13,278 bases of DNA from an uncultured Rivibacter sp. GTDB taxonomy: Bacteria; Pseudomonadota; Gammaproteobacteria; Burkholderiales; Burkholderiaceae. Where the stretch lies: the NCBI GenBank assembly GCA_946481025.1, contig CAMLNA010000122.1:1-13278 (forward strand), given 5' to 3'. The position numbers and the translations under genes were made by a program. How positions within the stretch are numbered: the stretch's first letter is position 1; each line of letters begins with the position of its first letter. The notes beneath the pieces are model-generated. The model was not told where the DNA came from. It made no database searches and saw only the letters and a list, made by a program, of their open reading frames with translations. Shown here one piece after another: positions 5,711 to 12,954 of the stretch.

Positions 5711-7051
5711 ATGAAGACCATCCCCATCCGCAGCATGCCGGCTGCTGCTGCCACCCCTCGCCCGGGCCAGCCCGCGCGGCGACCGGCGACCTGGCGCCTT
5801 TCGTGGCTGTTCGCGGCCCCCCATCGCCTTGCATTCGCGGCCGCGGCGCTCATGCTCGCGGCCAGCGCGGCGTGGTGGGCCCTGGCCATGCTGGCCCGCA
5901 GCCAGGGCGTGGTGTTGCCGTGGGCCCTGGCGCCGTCGCTGGCGCACGGCCTCGTCATGAGCCTGGGCTTCGTGCCCTTGTTCTTTGCCGGGTTCCTGTT
6001 CACCGCCGGCCCCAAGTGGCTCGGCCAGCCGCCGGTCGATGCGCAAGTGCTGCTGACGCCCGTGCTGGCCATGTTGGCCGGCTGGGGCGTGTTCGGCCTC
6101 GGCGTGCATGCGCGCGAGCCCACCTTCGGCCAGATGTTCGGAGCGCTGGGCCTGTGCGCGGTGACGGTCGGGTGGACGGGCATGCTGCGCCGCTTCGGCG
6201 ACCTGCTGCGCACCAGCCCGGTGGCCGACCAGACGCATGCGCGCATCGTCGCGGTGGCCGGGCTCGCGGGTGCTGCCGCCTTGTGGGCCGCCACGATCGG
6301 CCTGGCCACGGGCAGCTTCGGCGTGGTGCGCGCCGCGGTGCAGGTGGCGCTGTGGGGTTTCGTCGGCGTGGTGTACCTGGCAGTGGCGCACCGCATGATC
6401 CCTTTCTTCACCGCATCGGCGCTGCCGGTGCTCGACGCCTGGCGCCCGATGTGGCTGCTGTGGGCGTTCGTCGGGGTGCTGGGCGAGCAGGCGGTCTTTT
6501 CGGTGGCACAGACCTTCTGGTGGCCATTGCCGGCACCGGCGCTGGCCGTGCAGGCGGTGATCGAGGCAGCCGCCGGCGCCGCGCTGCTGGCGCTCGCCGT
6601 GCGCTGGGGGCTGGTGCAAAGCCTCAAGGTCCGGCTGCTGGCCATGCTGCACCTGGGGTTCGTGTGGCTGGGTCTTGCGTTGCTGATGGCCGGTGTGTCG
6701 AACGCGATGCTGGCCGCCAGCGGCGGCAGCCAGTCGCTCGGTCTCGCGCCGCTGCACGCCTACACGATGGGTTTTCTCGGCTCCACGCTGATCGCCATGG
6801 TCACGCGGGTGAGCTGCGGCCACGGCGGGCGTGCGTTGGTGGCCGACGACCTGGTGTGGCGGCTGTTCTGGCTGCTGCAGCTTGCGGTGGTGGCCAGGGT
6901 CGGTGCGGCGCTGGTGAGCAGCGTGGGCGTTGCGGGCGCCGATGGATGGATCGCGGTGGCTGCGCTGGCCTGGGCTGCCTGCTGCGGGGGCTGGGCGCTG
7001 CGCTATGGCCGCTGGTGGGGCCGGCCGCGGTTCGACGGCAGGCCGGGGTAG
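5711..7051 (+). CDS. nnrS: NnrS family haem/copper membrane protein
   Basis: NnrS proteins are polytopic inner-membrane haem- and copper-containing proteins that protect cells from nitric oxide stress during denitrification; the exact reaction is unknown. The product has about 12 hydrophobic segments. Family landmarks are PHR (40-42, counted from the ATG at 5702), HGLVMSLGFVPLFFAGF (from H82), AHRMIPFFTASAL (229-241), and HAYTMGFLGS followed by MVTRVSCGHGGR (352-377), which supply several conserved His residues. Starts at 5702, 5711 and 5735 are all in frame. None has a Shine-Dalgarno, and the first 30 residues are low-complexity and not conserved. I prefer 5711 because 5702 sits inside a stable hairpin and the predicted transcription start is 5710. 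The family call is secure; the start is uncertain. Confidence 0.92.
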   Translation: MKTIPIRSMPAAAATPRPGQPARRPATWRLSWLFAAPHRLAFAAAALMLAASAAWWALAMLARSQGVVLPWALAPSLAHGLVMSLGFVPLFFAGFLFTAGPKWLGQPPVDAQVLLTPVLAMLAGWGVFGLGVHAREPTFGQMFGALGLCAVTVGWTGMLRRFGDLLRTSPVADQTHARIVAVAGLAGAAALWAATIGLATGSFGVVRAAVQVALWGFVGVVYLAVAHRMIPFFTASALPVLDAWRPMWLLWAFVGVLGEQAVFSVAQTFWWPLPAPALAVQAVIEAAAGAALLALAVRWGLVQSLKVRLLAMLHLGFVWLGLALLMAGVSNAMLAASGGSQSLGLAPLHAYTMGFLGSTLIAMVTRVSCGHGGRALVADDLVWRLFWLLQLAVVARVGAALVSSVGVAGADGWIAVAALAWAACCGGWALRYGRWWGRPRFDGRPG

Positions 7052-7065
7052 GAACCTCAATTCGT

Positions 7066-7151
7066 TCACCGCGCAGACGCGGAGGACGCGGAGAACCGCA
7101 GAGAAGACCTGCACTCCTCCGCGGTTCTCCGCGCTCTCTGCGCTGCGGTGA
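7066..7151. repeat. 86-bp imperfect inverted repeat between nnrS and ubiU
   Basis: TCACCGC at the left edge pairs with GCGGTGA at the right. The inner arms GCGGAGAACCGC (7088-7099) and GCGGTTCTCCGC (7121-7132) are exact reverse complements. In between are imperfect tandem units resembling GCGGAGRACGC and CGCAGAG. This looks like a dispersed palindromic repeat of the kind scattered through many environmental proteobacterial genomes, and it may also end the nnrS transcript. Copy number in the genome cannot be judged from one window. Confidence 0.7.
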
Positions 7152-7179
7152 GGGTATTCGGGAAGCCCGGCCACGCTGT

Positions 7180-7193
7180 TTGACCCTCCGCAA
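7180..7193 (+). promoter_or_regulatory. FNR/ANR/DNR-like box upstream of ubiU
   Basis: TTGACCCTCCGCAA matches TTGA-N6-TCAA with one mismatch (GCAA). Its centre (7186.5) is exactly 29.5 bases before TAGAGT at 7216, the same geometry as at usp. Anaerobic control of ubiUVT by FNR-type regulators is known in E. coli and fits this placement. Confidence 0.66.
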
Positions 7194-7215
7194 TCCCGCA
7201 TGGCCGATGCGCCCC

Positions 7216-7221
7216 TAGAGT
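7216..7221 (+). promoter_or_regulatory. Putative -10 element of ubiU
   Basis: TAGAGT lies where the -10 is expected from the FNR-like box, giving a transcription start near 7228, only about 3 bases before the ATG. Its TAG is also the last in-frame stop before ubiU, so translation cannot start further upstream. Confidence 0.55.
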
Positions 7222-7230
7222 GCGCCGGCC

Positions 7231-8259
7231 ATGCAGAACGACAAGCACAACCTCACGGGCAAGCCCGAGCTCGTGTGCCCGGCCGGTTCGCTGCGCGCGC
7301 TGCAGCTGGCGGTGGATGCCGGTGCCGACGCCGTGTACCTGGGCCTGAAGAACGCCACCAATGCACGCAACTTCGCCGGCCTCAACTTCGACGACCGGCA
7401 ACTGCGCGAAGGCGTGGCCTATGCCCACGGGCGCGGTGCCAAGGTGCTGATGGCCCTGAACACCTATGCGCGCGCCGGCGACGAAGGCACCTGGTATGCC
7501 GCGGTGGACGCGGCCGTCGCGCTGGGCGCCGACGCGCTGATCTGTGCCGACACCGCGGTGATGGCCCATGCACGCCGCGAGCACCCCTCGCTGCGCCTGC
7601 ACCTGTCGGTGCAGGCGTCGGCCACCAGCCACGAAGCCATTGCCTTCTACCGGCGACGCTACGGGGTGGAACGTGCGGTGCTGCCCAGGGTGCTCACGCT
7701 GTCGCAGGTGGGCCACGTGCTGCGCAACACCGACGTGGAGATCGAGGTGTTCGGCTTCGGCAGCCTGTGCGTGATGGTGGAGGGGCGCTGCGCGCTGTCG
7801 TCGTACGCCACCGGCCAGTCGCCCAACAACGCGGGCGTGTGCTCGCCGCCTTCGGCCGTGCGCTGGCACGACACGCGAGACGGCGTGGAGGCGCGGCTCA
7901 ATGGCCTGCTGATCGACCGCTACGCCGAAAGCGAGCCGCGCGGCTATCCCACGCTGTGCAAGGGCCGCTTCAACGTGAACGGCCGGCGCGACTATGCGCT
8001 CGAAGAACCCACCAGCCTCAACACCCTGGCCATCCTGCCGGAGCTCGTGCGCATGGGCGTGCGCGCCATCAAGATCGAAGGCCGCCAGCGCAGCCCGGCG
8101 TACGTGCAGCAGGTCACCCGCGCGTGGCGCGCGGCGATCGACTCGGCCGCCGCCGCGCCGGACCGCTACCGCGTGCTGCCCGAGTGGACCGCCACGCTGG
8201 GCCACCTTGCCGAAGGGCAGCAGCACACGCTGGGCGCCTACGACCGCCCCTGGAGATGA
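7231..8259 (+). CDS. ubiU: Oxygen-independent ubiquinone hydroxylase subunit UbiU
   Basis: UbiU is a U32-peptidase-family protein that binds a [4Fe-4S] cluster. With UbiV it forms the complex hydroxylating the ubiquinone ring without O2, using prephenate as oxygen donor. The 342-residue product has ELVCPAGSL near the N-terminus (13-21) and four cluster cysteines at C180, C187, C204 and C243. Their spacings (7, 17, 39) equal those of E. coli C169/C176/C193/C232 (numbering from memory). KIEGRQRSPAYVQ (281-293) is the U32 signature region. It carries 11 extra residues at the N-terminus compared with E. coli. The start is well fixed: there is an in-frame stop at 7216-7218 and no other start codon before the conserved core. 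No Shine-Dalgarno is seen. ubiV and ubiT follow, so this is UbiU and not RlhA or TrhP. Confidence 0.95.
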   Translation: MQNDKHNLTGKPELVCPAGSLRALQLAVDAGADAVYLGLKNATNARNFAGLNFDDRQLREGVAYAHGRGAKVLMALNTYARAGDEGTWYAAVDAAVALGADALICADTAVMAHARREHPSLRLHLSVQASATSHEAIAFYRRRYGVERAVLPRVLTLSQVGHVLRNTDVEIEVFGFGSLCVMVEGRCALSSYATGQSPNNAGVCSPPSAVRWHDTRDGVEARLNGLLIDRYAESEPRGYPTLCKGRFNVNGRRDYALEEPTSLNTLAILPELVRMGVRAIKIEGRQRSPAYVQQVTRAWRAAIDSAAAAPDRYRVLPEWTATLGHLAEGQQHTLGAYDRPWR

Positions 8260-8279
8260 CAACCAACCCTGTAGCGGCT

Positions 8280-8307
8280 GCGCCGCTCCCCCTCAAGGGG
8301 GCGGCGC
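8280..8307. repeat. GC-rich hairpin between ubiU and ubiV
   Basis: GCGCCGCTCCCCC (8280-8292) pairs with GGGGGCGGCGC (8297-8307) around a TCAA loop, with a two-base bulge. No T-tract follows. A smaller hairpin, CCGGC-AAA-GCCGG, lies at 8315-8327. The 106-base gap holds no gene and no FNR-like box. Similar CCCCCTCAAGGGGG hairpins are, from general knowledge, common intergenic elements in Burkholderiales; here it might tune ubiU versus ubiVT expression. Confidence 0.65.
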
Positions 8308-8365
8308 CACCGGCCCGGCAAAGCCGGATCCGCGGCCCCTACCTTGCAATACAGGCCGAACATCC

Positions 8366-9280
8366 ATGACTGTCCTGCAACGCATGGCCCTCACCGTCGG
8401 GCCGGTGCTCTATTACTGGCCGCGCGAGACGCTGCTGCACTTCTATGCCGAGGTGGCCGAGTCGCCGGCCGACACCGTGGTGCTGGGCGAGGCGGTGTGC
8501 TCGCGCCGGCACGAGATGCAGCTGGCCGACTGGCTCGCGCTGGCGCGCGACCTCGCGGCCGCGGGCAAGGAGGCGGTGCTGGCCACGCAGGCGCTCATCG
8601 AGTCGGAGGCCGACCTGCGGCTGCTGCGGCGCATCGTCGGGCAGGGTGATTTCACCGTCGAAGCGGGCGATGCTTCCGCGCTCGGCGTGCTGGTGGAGGC
8701 CGGCGCGAAATTCGTGCTCGGGCCGCACGTCAACGTCTACAGCCGCGCCGCGCTCATGGAGCACGCCATCGCCGGCGCCATGCGCTGGGTGGCCCCGGTG
8801 GAGCTGCCGGTGCACGGCATCGGCCGCATCAACGCGCCGCGGCCGGTGCTGCCCACCGAGGTGTTTGCGTGGGGCCGCCTGCCGCTGGCGTTTTCGGCGC
8901 GCTGCTTCACCGCGCGCCACCACCGGCTGTCGAAAGACCAATGCGGCTTTCGCTGCCGCGACGACGCCGACGGCCTGCTGCTGTCCACCACCGACGAGCA
9001 GCCGTTTCTCGTGCTCAACGGCATCCAGACGCAGTCGGCCGCCGTGCAATGCCTGGTCGCGGAGCGCGAGGCATTGCTCGCGGCCGGCGTGACGCGCCTG
9101 CGGCTGTCGCCGTCGTCGGTGCGCTTCGCCGAGGTGCTGCGCACCTTCGACCGCGTGATGAACCACGGCGCCAGCGCCGACGCCGCGCTGGTGACGCTCG
9201 ATGCGATGAGCCTGCCCGGCGGCCTGGCCGACGGCTTTGCTCGTGCGCGCGCCGGCCTCGACTGGAGCCGCGCATCATGA
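8366..9280 (+). CDS. ubiV: Oxygen-independent ubiquinone hydroxylase subunit UbiV
   Basis: UbiV is the second U32-family [4Fe-4S] protein of the anaerobic ubiquinone hydroxylation complex. The 304-residue protein begins with the typical VGPVLYYWPRETLL block (11-24). Cluster cysteines are seen at C45, C180, C193 and C197; the last three have the same spacing as E. coli C180/C193/C197, and C45 corresponds to C39. LGPHVNVYSRAAL (118-130) is a family hallmark. A second in-frame ATG at 8384 would match the E. coli N-terminus more closely; neither start has a clear ribosome site (weak ACAGG before 8366). The stop overlaps the ubiT start as ATGA. It lies 106 bases after ubiU across a hairpin region. 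Confidence 0.95.
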   Translation: MTVLQRMALTVGPVLYYWPRETLLHFYAEVAESPADTVVLGEAVCSRRHEMQLADWLALARDLAAAGKEAVLATQALIESEADLRLLRRIVGQGDFTVEAGDASALGVLVEAGAKFVLGPHVNVYSRAALMEHAIAGAMRWVAPVELPVHGIGRINAPRPVLPTEVFAWGRLPLAFSARCFTARHHRLSKDQCGFRCRDDADGLLLSTTDEQPFLVLNGIQTQSAAVQCLVAEREALLAAGVTRLRLSPSSVRFAEVLRTFDRVMNHGASADAALVTLDAMSLPGGLADGFARARAGLDWSRAS

Positions 9281-9714
9281 TCGACGCCGCCGTGCTGCAA
9301 GGCCTCGCCCTGCGCGTGCGCCCGGTGCTGAGCCGCCTGCCGATGCAGCCGCCGGCCCGGCTGCTGGCCCTGGCCCTGAACCGGTGGCTGCTGCCGCGGC
9401 TGCCGGCCGACGCGCACGCGGCCCTGGCGCAGCGCACGGTGGAGGTGGCGGTCACCGACCTCGGGCTGGCGCTGCGGCTGCAGCTGCATACGGCGCCGGG
9501 CGGCTTCGCACTGGCGCCTTCGGGCAGCGCGGCGGCCCTGCGCATCGCGGCAGACGCGCCGACCTACTGGCGCCTGCTGCGCGGCGAAGACGACGCGGAC
9601 CGGCTGTTCTTCGAGCGCGCGCTGGTGATGGAGGGGGACACGGAGATGGGGCTGGTGTTGAAGAACACGCTGGATGCGCTGGGGCCGGTGTGGGGCAGGG
9701 GCGGCTTTGGCTGA
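9277..9714 (+). CDS. ubiT: SCP2-domain ubiquinone accessory factor UbiT
   Basis: UbiT is an SCP2-type lipid-binding protein needed for anaerobic ubiquinone synthesis, thought to hold the hydrophobic intermediates as UbiJ does in air. The 145-residue product is somewhat shorter than E. coli UbiT/YhbT (about 174). The N-terminal LP-rich segment (SRLPMQPPARLLALALNRWL, split around residues 19-38) is typical of UbiT. The SCP2 fold follows to about residue 125, including DAPTYWRLLRGEDDADRLFF and the terminal EGDTEMGLVLKNTLD that pairs with lipid-carrier function in the family. The start is fixed by its 4-base overlap with ubiV. It is the last gene of the ubiU-ubiV-ubiT set and faces a convergent gene. 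Confidence 0.92.
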   Translation: MIDAAVLQGLALRVRPVLSRLPMQPPARLLALALNRWLLPRLPADAHAALAQRTVEVAVTDLGLALRLQLHTAPGGFALAPSGSAAALRIAADAPTYWRLLRGEDDADRLFFERALVMEGDTEMGLVLKNTLDALGPVWGRGGFG

Positions 9715-9735
9715 GGGTTCTGCGAACCGCCAAAG

Positions 9736-9773
9736 GGCAGCGACCGTGGCGCGATGACCACCCAGTCGCTGCC
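9736..9773. terminator. Nested hairpin between convergent ubiT and lipoprotein genes
   Basis: GGCAGCGAC (9736-9744) pairs with GTCGCTGCC (9765-9773), and GTGG (9746-9749) with CCAC (9758-9761) inside it. A smaller GGTTC-TGC-GAACC hairpin sits at 9716-9728 just after the ubiT stop. There is no T-tract on either strand, so it is a probable but atypical bidirectional transcription end. The rest of 9715-9806 shows nothing else. Confidence 0.5.
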
Positions 9774-9806
9774 GTGGGCCTGACGGCGGCCGCGGGCCAT
9801 TGCCCC

Positions 9807-12734
9807 TTACTTCGCGTTGGCCCGCGTATCCCAGCGCTTCAGTGCCTGTGCGCCGACGCCGCGGCTCGACAGCCCGGTGTAGGTGGCGTTGAGGGGGATC
9901 ACAGACATGCCGACCGTGCCGGTCACGAAGAGTGTCTTGCCATCGGGCGCTGCGGTCATCGTCGGGCGGACGCATTCGGAGGTCTGGCTATCGAATCGGC
10001 ACGTCGGATACGACGGCAGATCGAAGCTCCCGAGCAGGGGCAGATCCGCCTGCGTGCCGGCTGCGATGCCGCTGTCGAACACGTAGATGCGCGGCATCGT
10101 GGTGGACGACGGCACGTTCCAGGCGCCTTCGCGTATCGCGAACACGTACACCTTGCGGCTGTCGGGTGCCATCACTGCGGCAGAGGCCCACCAGCCGCTG
10201 TCGGGGATGGTGATGCCGCCCACGCGCGCGTAGCTGGCGTCGTAGACCGCGTAGGCGTTGAAGAGGAACCGGCTGGCGGTGTCGCCCATGCCGTTCAGGG
10301 ACCAATAGAAGAATTCCAGGTCGCCGGGCACCACGCGGAAGATGCCTTCCGATGCGTCGAGGTAGCGCATGGGCGGCCTCGGCGAGATCGATGCGCTGGA
10401 GACCATCACCAGCCGTTCGCCGTTGCGCGACACCTCGAACCAGGGGCCGCCGTGGAACTGCGAGTCGACGTTGGGGATCGTCACTTGTGCGAAGGTGCGG
10501 CTGCGCAAGTCGAAGGTGAAGAGGCTGTTCCAGCCGCTGCCGATCGACAGCCACACCTTGCCGTCGTTCGTGACCGCGAGGCCCCGGTTGCCGGTGGGGG
10601 TCTGCGCGGCGGGGCCGGGCATGGTGTAGGTCTGCGAGATGGTGAACGTGCCGGTGTCGATCAGATGCAGCAGGCCCGAGCGTTCGACCGCGACGAGCTG
10701 CTTGCCGTCAGGGCTCAGGCCGATGTCGTGCAGCGCTGGCAGGGCCAGGCTGTCGGTCACCCAGTTGCCGGCCTGGTAGCGCGAGCGGCGGACGGCCGAG
10801 AGCGTGCTGTTCGCCGAGTACACGGTGCGTGACACCGGGTCGTAGACGGTCGAGTACGCCACGCCGCCGGTGGGCACCAGTGCAGATGGGTAGGCTTGCT
10901 CGGCCAGCACGTGGAGCGTCGTCGTGGCCGCCACAGAGCCGGTGCCGCTCATGCCGATGGCATAGCCGCCCGCGGCGAGAGCCGGCAGTTGCACAGCCAG
11001 CGAGCTGTCGCTCAGGCGCGTGACGCTTGTCGGCGTGACGCCGGCGATGGTGAAGCGGTTGGCCGGGTTCTGCAGGCCGCCGAAGCCGCGGCCACGCACG
11101 ATCACCTGCGCAGGCTTGCCGGCGGTGATGCTGCCCGGGCCGACGTAGTAGATCTCCGCCAGTTCGCGTCGCAGTGTCACGGTATTGGTCACCGAGGTGA
11201 AGCCGGGCGCGCTGATGGTGACCGTGGCCGGCTGGTCGGTGTAGTCGGGCAGCAGCAGGGCCGCCTGCAGATCGACCTGGAACTGCACGTCCTGGCCGAG
11301 CGGCCCCTGGTTCTGCGACAGCTGCAGCCACGCGGCCGAACTGGTGGCCGTCCACTGCACGCTGGTCGCGCCGTTCGATCGCACCGGGATGCTGCCCTGC
11401 AGGCTCGCCTGGGTGGAGTCGTTGTTCAGCACCAGGCGTTGGTTGGGCGGCGTGGCCAGTCCATTGCCCACGGTGAGGGCCACGGGGATGGCGCGCGGCG
11501 CGTCAGGGTAGGCGGGTGTCAGCACGATCTGCGCCGAGTGGGTTCCGCTCGACAGGCCGACGGCGCTGGCCGACACCTCGATGTCGCCGTTCGGCAGGGT
11601 GCGCGTGCTCAGCCACGCGGTGTTCGCCGGATTGATGGCGACGGTCACGTCCGGGTTCCAGCTGGGGCGCTGCAGGCCCAGCGTCTGCGGCGTGGCCGCC
11701 GTGCCTTCGCTGGCCGCGAAGCTGAGGCTGGTCTGCGCCGTCGACAGATGGCGATCACCGCCGGCCGGTGCGGCAACGACATAGCTCACCGGCAGCAGGC
11801 GCTGCTGTGTGCCCGAGGTGACGGTGAGCTCGGCGGTGTAGGTGCCCGAGGGGAGCGACGCAGCCTGCACCCGCAGGCCGCTGGCGCTCACGTTGCTGAC
11901 GCTCAGCCAGCTGGCATTCACGCTGGCCGTGATGCCGGTCTGGCCTTCGGCGAGCTGCTCGACGGTGATGTCGGCCTGTGCGGTGGCGCCGCTGGTGCTC
12001 GCGACGTCGACGCGGCTGGCCGACAGCCGCAGCTGTCGGGTCAGGGCAATGTAGGTGACCGGAACCGTGCGCGAGTAACCGCCCGACTGCAGCGTCAGGG
12101 CCGTCTGGTAGGTCCCGGCGGCGCGAGGTGCTGCGGTGAGACGGAAGCCGGTCGCGCTTTGCTGGTCGATGGTGGCCCAGCCGTCGGCAGCGCTCACCGT
12201 GTAGGTGGTCACGCCGGGTGGCAGCGTTACGCTGACCTGCTGCGCCGCCCCGACACCGCCATCGCCTTGCAGGCTGAGCGGCCGGGGTGTGACACGGAAG
12301 TTCTGGCGCACCGTGATCGTGTAGCTCACGTTCTGCGGCGAGCCGGTGTGGTGGCGGGTGCAGGCGCTGTCCTTGCAGGCCATCAGGACGACGGTGCCGG
12401 TGTAGGTGCCCGGCGCCAGATCTTCTGCCGGGTAGATGACGGCGCGGGCCGACGTGGTGCCGATCTGGACGTCGACGTGGTCGATGTTGGGATCGGGCTG
12501 GTCGTTCGGCGTGGTGGCGCCGACGTAGACATCGTCGGTCGTGGTGCCGCTGGCAGCGACGTTGACGACCGCCACCGCCGGGGTGTCGTCGACGTCGAAG
12601 CTCATGCTCACATTGCTTCGATCGAACGACAACGAGAAGCCGCCGCCACCTCCTCCGCTGCTCCCGCCGCCACCGCAGGCGGCCATGCTGACGAGCAGGC
12701 ACGCGAGCAGAGCGCGCTTCAAGGCTTCCCTCAT
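9807..12734 (-). CDS. Large lipoprotein with BACON/Ig-like repeats, IPT domain and beta-propeller
   Basis: This is a 975-residue surface or periplasmic lipoprotein of unknown function. The signal peptide ends at the lipobox SMAAC, with Cys20 as the lipidation site followed by a Gly/Ser-rich tether (21-32). Gly at +2 suggests the outer membrane. About five beta-sandwich modules follow (near 33-143, 144-232, 233-322, 328-423 and 432-523). They share a W-(L/A)-x motif (GWATID 185-190, SWLSVS 275-280, AWLSTR 373-378, AWLQLS 468-473) and a repeated GTYTAxLTV-like strand, as in BACON or related Ig-like domains. An IPT/TIG domain (about 527-610, GRGFGG) precedes a C-terminal beta-propeller (about 615-955) with SPDGKQLVAV and APDGKTLFVTG blades. 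A carbohydrate- or protein-binding role on the cell surface is likely but is inference. A Shine-Dalgarno supports the start. It seems functionally unrelated to the nitrate genes. Confidence 0.85.
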   Translation of the reverse strand: MREALKRALLACLLVSMAACGGGGSSGGGGGGFSLSFDRSNVSMSFDVDDTPAVAVVNVAASGTTTDDVYVGATTPNDQPDPNIDHVDVQIGTTSARAVIYPAEDLAPGTYTGTVVLMACKDSACTRHHTGSPQNVSYTITVRQNFRVTPRPLSLQGDGGVGAAQQVSVTLPPGVTTYTVSAADGWATIDQQSATGFRLTAAPRAAGTYQTALTLQSGGYSRTVPVTYIALTRQLRLSASRVDVASTSGATAQADITVEQLAEGQTGITASVNASWLSVSNVSASGLRVQAASLPSGTYTAELTVTSGTQQRLLPVSYVVAAPAGGDRHLSTAQTSLSFAASEGTAATPQTLGLQRPSWNPDVTVAINPANTAWLSTRTLPNGDIEVSASAVGLSSGTHSAQIVLTPAYPDAPRAIPVALTVGNGLATPPNQRLVLNNDSTQASLQGSIPVRSNGATSVQWTATSSAAWLQLSQNQGPLGQDVQFQVDLQAALLLPDYTDQPATVTISAPGFTSVTNTVTLRRELAEIYYVGPGSITAGKPAQVIVRGRGFGGLQNPANRFTIAGVTPTSVTRLSDSSLAVQLPALAAGGYAIGMSGTGSVAATTTLHVLAEQAYPSALVPTGGVAYSTVYDPVSRTVYSANSTLSAVRRSRYQAGNWVTDSLALPALHDIGLSPDGKQLVAVERSGLLHLIDTGTFTISQTYTMPGPAAQTPTGNRGLAVTNDGKVWLSIGSGWNSLFTFDLRSRTFAQVTIPNVDSQFHGGPWFEVSRNGERLVMVSSASISPRPPMRYLDASEGIFRVVPGDLEFFYWSLNGMGDTASRFLFNAYAVYDASYARVGGITIPDSGWWASAAVMAPDSRKVYVFAIREGAWNVPSSTTMPRIYVFDSGIAAGTQADLPLLGSFDLPSYPTCRFDSQTSECVRPTMTAAPDGKTLFVTGTVGMSVIPLNATYTGLSSRGVGAQALKRWDTRANAK

Positions 12735-12954
12735 TTCAATCCCTCACACCGGTTGATTCATGTTTTCGCGCGACAGCACGGTCGCGCCGGCAAGCCGCGG
12801 CATCCTAAGTGATGGCTCCGCCGAGGAAGACCATGCATTTGAATGGTTGTGTCACGGGCTTCCTTCTCGGTGGGATTGTCCTCGGACCGATGCACCGGCC
12901 TTGCTGGACAACGTCAGCTGTCTGGCGAAGCCCGGGCCGCCGGGAGCCGTGCGG
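12735..12954. other. Intergenic region upstream of the lipoprotein gene
   Basis: These 220 bases separate two minus-strand genes and hold no convincing gene. A hairpin with 7-bp arms GCGCGAC (12768-12774) and GTCGCGC (12781-12787) would lie in the lipoprotein mRNA leader, about 33 bases before the start. A minus-strand TAGGAT at 12802-12807 is a possible -10 giving a leader of about 60 bases, but no good -35 was found. No clear terminator for the LysR gene and no FNR-like box were seen. Confidence 0.5.
12741..12745 (-). promoter_or_regulatory. Ribosome binding site of the lipoprotein gene
   Basis: On the minus strand GAGGG lies 6 bases before the ATG (12734-12732). It supports this start and the signal peptide that begins there. 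Confidence 0.6.

Noticed and set aside
7066..7151. CRISPR-like short repeats
   Set aside because: The units are imperfect, contiguous and form one inverted repeat, with no regular unique spacers.
5470..7218. 582-codon plus-strand frame across nnrS
   Set aside because: Out-of-frame shadow of nnrS; low-complexity Arg/Gly/Ala translation, and it runs through the intergenic repeat.
12802..12807. Firm promoter call for the lipoprotein gene
   Set aside because: TAGGAT fits a -10 only in part and the position 17 bases further upstream has no reasonable -35, so it is mentioned only as a possibility in the intergenic entry.
9237..12812. Long plus-strand open frames (9237-10832 and 10896-12812)
   Set aside because: They are antisense to the lipoprotein gene, which has a signal peptide, domain repeats and a ribosome site. 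The plus-strand products are Arg/Gly/Ala/His-rich and unlike any family.
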